NCBI GenBank assembly: GCA_030681515.1
Contig: JAUXSE010000056.1
Span: 1 to 64,000, forward strand
Direction: 5' to 3'
DNA length: 64,000 nucleotides
Origin: Geothrix sp.
Lineage (GTDB): Bacteria > Acidobacteriota > Holophagae > Holophagales > Holophagaceae
The notes beneath the pieces were generated by a model, which searched no databases, was not told where the DNA came from, and was given only the letters and a program-made list of their open reading frames with translations. The translations under genes were made by a program, and so were the position numbers. Below, piece by piece: positions 46,356-53,699 of the stretch (positions are counted from its first letter, which is position 1; each line of letters starts with the position of its first letter).

Positions 46356-47675
46356 ATGGCCATGTTCGGGGTGAAAAAAGCCAAGCCGCCGGAGGGATCC
46401 GACCTGGTCCTGGCCTACCTCGAAGATGTCCAGCGGGTGCGGGCCACCCTCACCCTGATGGACGCCCAGGGCCGTAGCGTCCTGGCCACCCTGGCTTCCG
46501 TGTCCGACGACCGGGTCAGCCTGAGCCTCCAGGGGCCCCTGCCGGCGGACAAGGGCGCGACCATGAGCCTGGTCTTCCTTCTGGAGGGCCTGCGGTTCAA
46601 GGCCTCCGCCCGCCTCCTGGACATGAAGCCGGCATCGGCGGTCCTGGAACTCCCCACGGCCCTCAGCCTGGCCGAACGGCGGAAGAAGCCCCGGGCCCGC
46701 CTGAACGCCCGGGAGGGCGCCACCGCCATCGCCCTCACGGGCCTCTTCGATGGCGTGGGCATCAACGGCACCATCGAGAACATCTCCGAAAGCGGGGTGG
46801 GCCTCCGCGTGGACCGGGCCATGGAGGTCAAGACCCAGCGGAAGATGCACATGGGCGCGAACCTGGTGCCCGTGGGCCAGGCCCTCATGCTGGTCAAGCT
46901 CACCAAGCTGCCCAAGTGCCCCACCCTGGAACTGGAGGGGACGGTGGCCCACCTGGACGCCAGCCAGGGCCTGCTCATGGGCATCGCCTTCGATCCGGGG
47001 AAGGCGTCCATGCTGGCGCCCGTGCGGGCCCTGGTGGCCAGCCGCACCACCGCGATCCCCACCGCCGTCCCCCCCAAGGCCCGGCGCCAGCCCGAGACCG
47101 ACCGGGAGGACGAGGAACCGGCCCACCCTCGCCCCGCCCCCAAGAAGGAGCCTGAACCGGAGCCCCCGGTCGCTCCCGCGGCGGCGAACCCCGTTCCCCC
47201 GCCCGCACCGGCCCCGGTCCATCCCACCCCGGAACCGGAACCTGAACCCGTCGCACACCCAGACGAGCGGTCCCAGGCCATCCTGCGCATGAAGAAGCGC
47301 ACCCGCGGCATCCTCCTCGCCATGCCAGGGGGACCGGATCGCGAGGCCCTGGCAGCCTTTCTCACGGGGGATGGCTATGGCCGCGTCCTGGGCGCAGACA
47401 CATTGACTGAACTGCTCGAGCAGGTGGAGCGTCCGGGCATCCACCTGATCCTGGTGGATGGCGGCGTGGCGGAACTCCAGGGTCTCGCCCTGGCCACCTT
47501 CCTGCGCCAGCGCCTGGAGGACGAGCTGCCCCCGGTGATCCTGGCGGAAACCTCCGTGGATGCGGACCTGGTGTTGGGCGCCCAGGAGACCGGCGTGGCC
47601 CAGGTTCTCGTGAAGCCCTACGACCTGGATCCGGATTTCCGGCACATGATCGAGGGGCACCTGGGACTCAGTTAG
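46356..47675 (+). CDS. PilZ-domain protein with degenerate C-terminal receiver
   Basis: 439 residues. A YcgR-like N-terminal domain (~15-105) precedes a PilZ domain (~108-230) with RRKKPRARLNAR and GTIENISESGVGL, the RxxxR and [D/N]xSxxG c-di-GMP motifs. A ~90-residue Pro/Glu linker leads to a receiver-like fold (~312-439): LILVDGG keeps one Asp, and VLVKPYD supplies the Lys, but the acidic pocket is incomplete (GILLAMPGGP). It likely converts c-di-GMP levels into a motility, adhesion or secretion response. Confidence 0.82.
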   Translation: MAMFGVKKAKPPEGSDLVLAYLEDVQRVRATLTLMDAQGRSVLATLASVSDDRVSLSLQGPLPADKGATMSLVFLLEGLRFKASARLLDMKPASAVLELPTALSLAERRKKPRARLNAREGATAIALTGLFDGVGINGTIENISESGVGLRVDRAMEVKTQRKMHMGANLVPVGQALMLVKLTKLPKCPTLELEGTVAHLDASQGLLMGIAFDPGKASMLAPVRALVASRTTAIPTAVPPKARRQPETDREDEEPAHPRPAPKKEPEPEPPVAPAAANPVPPPAPAPVHPTPEPEPEPVAHPDERSQAILRMKKRTRGILLAMPGGPDREALAAFLTGDGYGRVLGADTLTELLEQVERPGIHLILVDGGVAELQGLALATFLRQRLEDELPPVILAETSVDADLVLGAQETGVAQVLVKPYDLDPDFRHMIEGHLGLS

Positions 47676-47688
47676 CAGGCCCTCCGGC

Positions 47689-47694
47689 TACTCT
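47689..47694 (+). promoter_or_regulatory. -10-like TACTCT for a leaderless transporter mRNA
   Basis: TACTCT followed by exactly 6 nt and ATG 47701; same arrangement as recN and ftsQ. Confidence 0.45.
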
Positions 47695-47700
47695 GGTGCC

Positions 47701-48927
47701 ATGCCCTCGTTCGAACGCACCATCGCCGACCGCTACCTGAAGACCCACCGCAAGGGGGCCTTCGTGCGGGTCATGGTGCGCTTCGCCCGGGGCGGCACCG
47801 CGGTCGGCGTGTTCGCCATGGTGGTGACGCTGGCCGTGATGAACGGCTTCCGCGAGGAGATCCAGGCCACGCTGTTCATCGCCACGGCCCACTTCACGGT
47901 CTTCCATCTCGCCGGAGACATCCCCGATACCGAAAGCGCCCTCAAGACCATCCGCGCCGTGCCCGGCGTCCAGGCGGCCTCCCCCATCCGCCTGGAGAAG
48001 GGCCTGCTGCGCCGCACGGATAGCGAGATGCCCCCCGAGGCCGTGGTGGTGAAGGCCGTGGATCCCGCCACGGCCCACGGCACCTCCAGCATCTTCGATT
48101 CCATGCAGCCCGCCCCCGTCGAGCAGATGAAGGAAGGCGACATCGTCCTGGGCAAGGAGCTGGCCCAGCGCCTCGGCCTGAAGGTGGGCGATCCGGTCGC
48201 CCTGGTCTTCTTCCGCATGGAGCTGGGCCTGGGCGGCCAGCAGCCCAAGGTCGCGGCCTTCAGGGTGGCCGGCACCTTCCACAGCCACAGTTCGGAGTAC
48301 GACAAGGCCTGGGTGATCATCCATCTCGGGGATGCCATGCGCCTCGCCCGGTCAGAGGGCCGGGCCGAGATGATCGAGGTCCGCGCCAGCGGCATTGACG
48401 CCATCGCCGAGGTGAAACCCCGGGTGCTGGAAGCCCTGGGTCCGGCCTACCAGGCCACGGATCTGCGGGATTCCAACCGGGCCCTCTTCGCCGCCCTCAC
48501 CGTGGAGAAATGGGCCTTCGCCGCCATCCTCAGCCTCATCGTGCTGGTGGCCGCCTTCAACATCGTGGCCTCGCTGGTGCTGCTGGTGACGGAGAAGCGC
48601 CGGGATCTGGGCGTGCTGCTGGCCCTGGGCGCCACGCCCAAACAAATCCAGCGGCTCTTCGAGCTGCAGGGCCTGCGCATCGGCGCCGTGGGCACGGCCT
48701 GGGGCCTGGGCATCAGCGTGCCGCTCTGCCTGGTTCTTGATCACTACAAGCTGCTGAAGCTCCCCGCGGCGGTCTACGACTTCATCACCTACATGCCCTT
48801 CCGGCTCAAGCTGCTGGACATCCTGCTGGTGGCCGTCTTCCCCCTGCTGGTGTCCTGGCTGGCCGCGCGCTACCCCGCGAGAAAAGCCGCCGCCCTGGAC
48901 CCCGTTGACGCGCTGAGGGCGGAATGA
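47701..48927 (+). CDS. lolC: LolC/LolE-like ABC transporter permease
   Basis: 408 residues. One N-terminal membrane helix (GGTAVGVFAMVVTLAVMNGF, ~31-50), a large periplasmic domain (~55-270) and three C-terminal helices make the FtsX/LolCE topology. The cytosolic loop VTEKRRDLGVLLALGATPKQI contacts the ATPase. It pairs with the LolD-like ATPase 280 bp downstream. In Gram-negatives LolCDE extracts lipoproteins from the inner membrane; one permease suggests a homodimer. Confidence 0.85.
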   Translation: MPSFERTIADRYLKTHRKGAFVRVMVRFARGGTAVGVFAMVVTLAVMNGFREEIQATLFIATAHFTVFHLAGDIPDTESALKTIRAVPGVQAASPIRLEKGLLRRTDSEMPPEAVVVKAVDPATAHGTSSIFDSMQPAPVEQMKEGDIVLGKELAQRLGLKVGDPVALVFFRMELGLGGQQPKVAAFRVAGTFHSHSSEYDKAWVIIHLGDAMRLARSEGRAEMIEVRASGIDAIAEVKPRVLEALGPAYQATDLRDSNRALFAALTVEKWAFAAILSLIVLVAAFNIVASLVLLVTEKRRDLGVLLALGATPKQIQRLFELQGLRIGAVGTAWGLGISVPLCLVLDHYKLLKLPAAVYDFITYMPFRLKLLDILLVAVFPLLVSWLAARYPARKAAALDPVDALRAE

Positions 48928-49207
48928 TACCCATCCAGTTTCGCCATCAAGAACTCGAACCGCCCACCTTCAACGGCTCCGGTAGGGCACAGGAAACGGC
49001 CTCCAAGTTTGTACCGAGATGCCAGTCATCTCTTTCACCGTTCCTCACCGTTCCTCACCGGTTGATCTTTCTTTCTCTCGGCAAAAGGCATCCCCATGCC
49101 CAAACCAAAGATAAAAAAACCAGTGAGGAACGGAGAGGAACGGTGAGAACAGCCAACGGCCGTGCTGCTTCTCCGTGCCCGGTTCCTTTCTTCGGATGGG
49201 AAGCACC
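48928..49207. other. LolC-LolD intergenic region
   Basis: 280 bp without a gene. Its centre (49035-49146) is an inverted-repeat element; the flanks (48928-49034, 49147-49207) show nothing I recognise. The insertion separates a permease and ATPase pair that would normally be adjacent. Confidence 0.6.
49035..49146. repeat. 112-bp inverted-repeat element of CACCGTTCCT units
   Basis: Left arm 49035-49063 and right arm 49118-49146 are 29-bp inverted repeats with 2 mismatches, each made of two to three TCACCGTTCC units. The 54-bp centre is AT-rich and has a GGCAT/ATGCC hairpin. The whole folds into one long hairpin. No coding region is inside. Confidence 0.8.
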
Positions 49208-49858
49208 ATGATCGGACAGCCGCTTTCCATCACCCAGTTGCACAAGACCTATCCCGGCAACGCCCATCCGGTTTTCGATGGCTTCGATCTGGAAGTCGAA
49301 GCGGGCAGCCTCTGCGCCATCGTCGGTGTCTCCGGCGTGGGCAAGACCACCCTGCTGAACTGCGTGGCGGGCCTGGATCACTGGGAATCGGGAAGCATCT
49401 GCGTCGGTGACGCCTCCGTGCCCGAAGGCGCCGAAGCCCGGGCCCTCTACCGCCGCCGCCACGTGGGCCTGGCCTTCCAGCAGCCCCACCTGCTGCCCGA
49501 ATTCACCGTGCGGGAGAACCTGCGCATGCCCCGGCTCATCGAGGGCGAGGTATCTCCCGAAGCCGAGGCCTGGATTGGACAGCTGCTGTCCACCGTGGGT
49601 CTGGGGGATCTCGGCGAACGCCTGCCCGGGCAGCTGTCCGGCGGCGAAGCCGCCCGCGCCGGTCTCGCCCGCGCCCTGGTGCGCAAGCCCGCCCTTTGGC
49701 TGCTGGACGAACCCACCGGCAACCTCGATCCCGCCACGGCGGAAGAGGTGTTCGGCTTCCTGCTCAGCCTCCACGCCGACCTGCGCCCCACCACCCTCCT
49801 CGTCACCCACAACCCCGGCCTCGCCGAGCGCTGCATGAGGACCGTGAGGCTGGGCTGA
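49208..49858 (+). CDS. lolD: LolD-like ABC transporter ATPase
   Basis: 216 residues. Walker A GVSGVGKTT is near residues 39-47, Q-loop LAFQQPHLLPEFT, signature LSGGEAARAGLARAL, Walker B LWLLDEPTGNLD and the switch His in VTHNP. It fits the LolD/MacB-type export ATPases. It follows the LolC-like permease after a repeat element and is the last native gene before the AT-richer island. Confidence 0.88.
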   Translation: MIGQPLSITQLHKTYPGNAHPVFDGFDLEVEAGSLCAIVGVSGVGKTTLLNCVAGLDHWESGSICVGDASVPEGAEARALYRRRHVGLAFQQPHLLPEFTVRENLRMPRLIEGEVSPEAEAWIGQLLSTVGLGDLGERLPGQLSGGEAARAGLARALVRKPALWLLDEPTGNLDPATAEEVFGFLLSLHADLRPTTLLVTHNPGLAERCMRTVRLG

Positions 49859-49860
49859 GG

Positions 49861-49945
49861 CGGTTTCACATCTTTATGACTTCGTTGGTGGGTGGATAAC
49901 GACCAGACACCCGACACTGCTCACTATATTCAGGAACAATGATCA
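49861..49945. other. Border of the AT-richer island with a small hairpin
   Basis: Composition drops sharply just after the lolD stop. GATCACT/AGTGATC (49941-49958) is a 7-bp hairpin that overlaps the last codons and the stop of the minus-strand ATPase and may terminate it. No att-like direct repeat is obvious. Confidence 0.4.
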
Positions 49946-51796
49946 CTAGACAGTGATCTGCCGAACAATCTCTCTAACTTCTACACTTTTCTGATTGCTG
50001 TCATCCTGCAGGTACTGCGGCAACCGATTGGAACAAAACGTTATAACTTCCGCCAGATCCTTGCCAATATCGAGATAGTGTTCAAGATCGCCGTCCCTGA
50101 GAATAAAGGTTTTGTTTGAATATTCCATAGCTATTCTAGACTCGCAGTCAGGGTGTGCAGCCTTGAACGCTGTTACCGCAGCTGATGTCTTTAGTTTAGT
50201 CCGCGGTTCAAGAGGGTAGAAGAGATTGTAGGCATAGTCCAAGTCAGCAATCTGATAGACAATAAGCCCAAAGCTCTCAAAAAGCACGGTCCATTGCACC
50301 AACTCGTTCTTACCGGCGACGTGAAGTATCGCAATCTCTTGGTTTAGTTCCTGATACAGTGACTGGATCACAGCCTTAAAGAAATATCTGTCCGAGTCCC
50401 CTTCGACCAGGACAACTTTCTTTGCAAAGAACGCGTAGGTTGACCTTGTGTTGTCAAGAATACGAATCAAGACCTTCTGTGCCGCCGTAAGATTGGGGAA
50501 CCGTATCTCCGTGTATCCCTCTGTGTTGAGACTGAACCGCCGTACACTGCTAATGGTTGCCGAGTTTATAAGTGCCTCGGAATGCGTAACTAGAATATAT
50601 TGACAGCTTTGGTGTTTGTTCAGTTCTCGTATTACCTGTAAATACTCATGCTGAAACTGATAGTGCAGATGAATTTCTGGCTCATCGATGATTACGAGCC
50701 CACCCTTTAGGTCGCCTCGACCATATGCCTCGAAAACCAGATGGGTAATAGCCTTCTGCCCTGCACTGAGGCTATTGATGTCCGTAATAGACTTGTTCCT
50801 TCGCAAATCCACAAACTCAAATCTGTATTGCCAGGTGCGAAGATCAAGAAGTTTTATTTTGCACATCAGATTGATGATGCGGAGACGTTTGTTGATCTCA
50901 ATTATGAACGGCAGTGTGTTAGCAGCGGTTTCGCATTCCGCCTCATCCATCTTTTGTGAAATTAATCCAAAGTGCTTTTCGGCAACTCGGAGGCGAACAA
51001 GGGCAAAAATCGCTGGCTCCGAGTTATCGCTAGCATTCAGACTCCTTGTGAAGTCTGCGCTCTGAATTTGCTGAATCTGCGTGGCGGGGGCGTTGTCTCG
51101 CAGACTTATAGAAACATTGAAAGCGTTGTAATTGCGGTAACTACTTATGAGGGTGAATGACTCGTAGAGCGTCTCGATCGTATTCCCGGGATTTTCTAAA
51201 TTGTAGAGAGCGATGGTCTCTTTGTAAAAATTGTAATCTGTGAGGTACTCATACCCAAAATCTTGGGCGCAGTCCCGAGGTTGGACTGAGAATGTTTTTC
51301 CATTATGATTTAAGATGATATCAAGAGTATACGTTTCGCTGTAGTTCGCCGCAGCAGTCTCGCCTCGAGTGGTGTAACGCCCTATCCATGGCGTCAAAAT
51401 ACCTCGTTTATCTTGCAGGAATTGAAGATTTTTTTTATCGATTTCATCCAACTTAACCACAATACGGATTGTTTGGGGCTGGTCTTCTGTATTCCAATTG
51501 GGATCAAGTCTAAAACCATTGTACGAAAGGTTGTTTGCAGGTAGGAGGATTTGTTTTCGCTGATCAGCGTTGATGCTGCTCCGCTGAGTGTATAGGTCTT
51601 GATTAAGGTTGTACTGTTTATAGATTACGCGCCTGAAAAGGAAATTTATAACTTCCAGAGCCGTTGATTTACCTGAGCCGTTTTCCCCGATGATTATATT
51701 GAGATCATCATCAAAACTGATCTTCTCGGCGCCTCCGACATTTTCGAAGTACCTGAAGCTCAGAATATTAGACAATTGCAGTGATATTATTTTCAC
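49946..51796 (-). CDS. OLD-like AAA ATPase with C-terminal TOPRIM domain, horizontally acquired
   Basis: 616 residues. The SMC-like ATPase has Walker A GENGSGKST (~36-44), signature SLSAGQKAI (~345) and Walker B GLVIIDEPEIHLH (~365-378). The end carries a TOPRIM-like nuclease: VVLVEGDSDRYFF (~462) and an acidic IADLDYA (~512). This is the class 1 OLD-nuclease layout; related proteins act in phage defence or as plasmid/phage nucleases. Composition and codons are far more AT-rich than neighbours, and Ile-Asp is ATC-GAT. It is a single gene without a recognised partner. Confidence 0.88.
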   Translation of the reverse strand: MKIISLQLSNILSFRYFENVGGAEKISFDDDLNIIIGENGSGKSTALEVINFLFRRVIYKQYNLNQDLYTQRSSINADQRKQILLPANNLSYNGFRLDPNWNTEDQPQTIRIVVKLDEIDKKNLQFLQDKRGILTPWIGRYTTRGETAAANYSETYTLDIILNHNGKTFSVQPRDCAQDFGYEYLTDYNFYKETIALYNLENPGNTIETLYESFTLISSYRNYNAFNVSISLRDNAPATQIQQIQSADFTRSLNASDNSEPAIFALVRLRVAEKHFGLISQKMDEAECETAANTLPFIIEINKRLRIINLMCKIKLLDLRTWQYRFEFVDLRRNKSITDINSLSAGQKAITHLVFEAYGRGDLKGGLVIIDEPEIHLHYQFQHEYLQVIRELNKHQSCQYILVTHSEALINSATISSVRRFSLNTEGYTEIRFPNLTAAQKVLIRILDNTRSTYAFFAKKVVLVEGDSDRYFFKAVIQSLYQELNQEIAILHVAGKNELVQWTVLFESFGLIVYQIADLDYAYNLFYPLEPRTKLKTSAAVTAFKAAHPDCESRIAMEYSNKTFILRDGDLEHYLDIGKDLAEVITFCSNRLPQYLQDDSNQKSVEVREIVRQITV

Positions 51797-52299
51797 ACCG
51801 TGCTTTCTAACGAAATAGCTGTTTGGGCTGCTGCCAGTTTCATAGACACCGATCTAAGCGCTTCTCCGTAAATTATGTTGATCGTCAGCGGTACTTTACG
51901 AAACGCGATGATGGCTGCGGGTGGATAGGGGATTTAAAGGCTCCATTTCGGCTTGGGCTCGATGCGGGTTGCAATCGAAAGTTGAAGGGCCGGCTGGAAA
52001 GTGGCCCGGGGAGAGCTGAACGAGAAGGTCTTGCCCGCCCGTTGAGGATCAGTCGAGGTTGTCAAAGAAGTTGGCTTACGATGCGCCAGGGCCTCGCCCG
52101 GGTCAAGAACTACCCGTAGATGGAGCACCCTGCCCTACCGGAGAGAGCTTGACTCTCAGGGCGGCTGTTCCTTTCTATTCGCCAATCCTGGCTAATGGTG
52201 AGGCAGACCAGGACATCCACGGCAAAGCCCCGCAGCAGCAGCGTGGCCCAGGGCACCCAGCGCCGCCGGATGGTCCTGCCATTGCGGGTGTCGGTGTCG
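51797..52299. other. 503-bp gene-free stretch between the island ATPase and ruvX
   Basis: 51797-51940 is AT-rich like the ATPase gene and probably holds its promoter. 51940-52160 is of intermediate GC with no recognisable product. 52161-52299 returns to native composition. On the minus strand it has an open, hydrophobic reading (RRRWVPWATLLLRGFAVD) without a start codon, perhaps the cut 5' end of a former gene downstream of ruvX. A GAGAG/CTCTC hairpin lies near 52140-52157. Confidence 0.45.
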
Positions 52300-52737
52300 T
52301 CAGTCCATGCGGCCAGGTGGAACGCCCTTCGCCCGCCGGTCCTCCAGCAACTCGCTCAGGATCACGGCGGCAGCGGCCGCATCCAGCATGGCTTTCCGTT
52401 TCTCGGGTTTCACGCCCCGCTCGCGCAGCAGGCGCTCGGCTTCGGCGCTGCTGAGGTGTTCGTTCACGAAGCGCAGGGGCAGGCCCGTGCGGGCGGCCAG
52501 GGCTTCGCCGAAGGCGCGGGCCGCGGGCGCGGTGGCGCTTTCGGCGCCGTCCTTGTGGCGGGGCAGGCCCACAGCCAGGGCCTGCACGCCTTCCTCTTTG
52601 CAAAGCCGCGCCAGGCGATCGAGGGTGCGTTCGTCTTCCTGGGGCCACACCGCGAAGGGTGAGGCCAGGATCTCCAGCTCGTCCGAGAAGGCGAGACCGA
52701 GCTTCTTCGTGCCGTGATCAATGGCGAGCCAGCGCAT
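52300..52737 (-). CDS. ruvX: Putative pre-16S rRNA nuclease / Holliday junction resolvase RuvX (YqgF)
   Basis: 145 residues, RNase H-like fold. The motifs MRWLAIDHGTKKLGLAFSD (catalytic Asp7), FVNEHLSSAEAERLL (Glu) and the late LDAAAAAVIL (Asp) fit the family. YqgF proteins mature the 5' end of 16S rRNA. Its ATG overlaps the stop of the HEPN gene by 1 bp (TGATG), so its translation appears coupled to an MNT-HEPN pair. Confidence 0.92.
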   Translation of the reverse strand: MRWLAIDHGTKKLGLAFSDELEILASPFAVWPQEDERTLDRLARLCKEEGVQALAVGLPRHKDGAESATAPAARAFGEALAARTGLPLRFVNEHLSSAEAERLLRERGVKPEKRKAMLDAAAAAVILSELLEDRRAKGVPPGRMD

Positions 52738-53144
52738 CAGGCGGAGGGCCCGGAACCAGTCGCTCCCACTTGGGCTCGGGCCCAGGCCAGCACCACTTCC
52801 GCCTGTCCTACCGCCCTGACATGATCCTCCTCTGTGATTGGTTCAAATCCACCGGGGTAGCGGGTTTCAACGGCATATCGAGTCAGTTCACCGGCGGCAT
52901 CCACCGATTCCGGAATCTCGAATCCAATAGCCTCCAGCCCGAGCAATAAAGTATCGATGTTGTGGATGTAGGAGAACGGGGCGTGACGCGAGAGATAGAC
53001 GGCTTTCAAGGCCTTTTCGGCAGCCTGTTGGGTCTGATAGCAGAGGTCTTCAAAGACAACGCCCTCGGCCACGACCTTCGCCAGGGCCAAGCTGGCCTCA
53101 GCTCGGGCGATCCATTCGGCGACGGAGCCCGTTTCACGCCGCAT
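52737..53144 (-). CDS. HEPN-domain protein (putative toxin of an MNT-HEPN pair)
   Basis: 135 residues; ATG 53144 (MRRETGSVAEW) overlaps the MNT gene by 11 bp. An all-helical HEPN pattern is seen: WIARAEASLALAKVV, then EDLCYQTQQAAEKALKAVYLSRH and FSYIHNIDTLLLGL. The RX4HXY motif of AMPylation-controlled HepT is not found, so it fits the HI0074-like branch. Its Ile-Asp is ATC-GAT, against the local habit, consistent with acquisition. RNase activity is unproven. Confidence 0.82.
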   Translation of the reverse strand: MRRETGSVAEWIARAEASLALAKVVAEGVVFEDLCYQTQQAAEKALKAVYLSRHAPFSYIHNIDTLLLGLEAIGFEIPESVDAAGELTRYAVETRYPGGFEPITEEDHVRAVGQAEVVLAWARAQVGATGSGPSA

Positions 53145-53454
53145 GGAAAAGCTCCCTGCCCTCGCGCAAGGCCTCCGCATAAATCAATCCCAAGGTGTTC
53201 GCATGGGCCTTGATCACGCTTTCCTGGGCCACGATGATATCGGTAGGCAGGGGGAACCGCCTCAGTCCCCGGTACGCGCGGTTCCACGCCTCCTTCTGGG
53301 ACACGCCATCGGGCACGACCACCAGCAGGTCCACGTCGCTGTGGGGGCCCATGTCGCCCCGGGCGGCGCTGCCGAAGAGGATGATCCGCGTCGGATGGAC
53401 GGCCTCGACCAGCCGCGCCACCAGATCCTGGATCAGTTCATCGGAAAGCCGCAT
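53134..53454 (-). CDS. Minimal nucleotidyltransferase (MNT) of an MNT-HEPN pair
   Basis: 106 residues. Core motif GSAARGDMGPHSDVDLLVVV is the GSx10DxD nucleotidyltransferase signature, near residues 28-47. GGAGG stands 5 nt before the ATG. The order MNT then HEPN with an 11-bp overlap is typical of these toxin-antitoxin modules, in which MNT is the antitoxin. It sits after a strong inverted repeat and before ruvX. Confidence 0.87.
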   Translation of the reverse strand: MRLSDELIQDLVARLVEAVHPTRIILFGSAARGDMGPHSDVDLLVVVPDGVSQKEAWNRAYRGLRRFPLPTDIIVAQESVIKAHANTLGLIYAEALREGRELFHAA

Positions 53455-53475
53455 GGGAGCCTCCGGATCATCTTA

Positions 53476-53526
53476 GGGGCCGTTTCGAAATAACCAGTGC
53501 TTTTCTGGTTGTTTCGGTAGGGCCCC
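53476..53526. repeat. Long interrupted inverted repeat before the MNT gene
   Basis: Core CGAAATAACCAG (53486-53497) pairs with CTGGTTGTTTCG (53505-53516), loop TGCTTTT, with one T-G pair. Outer GGGGCC/GGGCCCC bases extend the pairing. It could be an operator for the MNT-HEPN module, a terminator or an insertion scar. Confidence 0.65.
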
Positions 53527-53699
53527 TCCAACCATTGGGCGCAGGGCGCCCTCCTGCTCACTGGGTTCGCAGAGCTGGAGCCTCTATGCCGTACTTGCCC
53601 TTGGAACCCCAGGCTGACTTTGAACGACGGCCCACCGCCCCGTGGGACCATCAGGGAGGTTCCGCTGTATTCCCTTCGCCACCCTCCGGGAGACCCGCC

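Noticed and set aside
49861-52299. Island as part of a prophage or integrative element
   Set aside because: No integrase, transposase, phage gene or att-like direct repeat is present, and the neighbouring tRNAs are far away.
52737-53144. Assignment of the HEPN gene as HepT of a MntA-HepT AMPylating system
   Set aside because: No RX4HXY motif is visible; the protein fits HEPN only at the general level.
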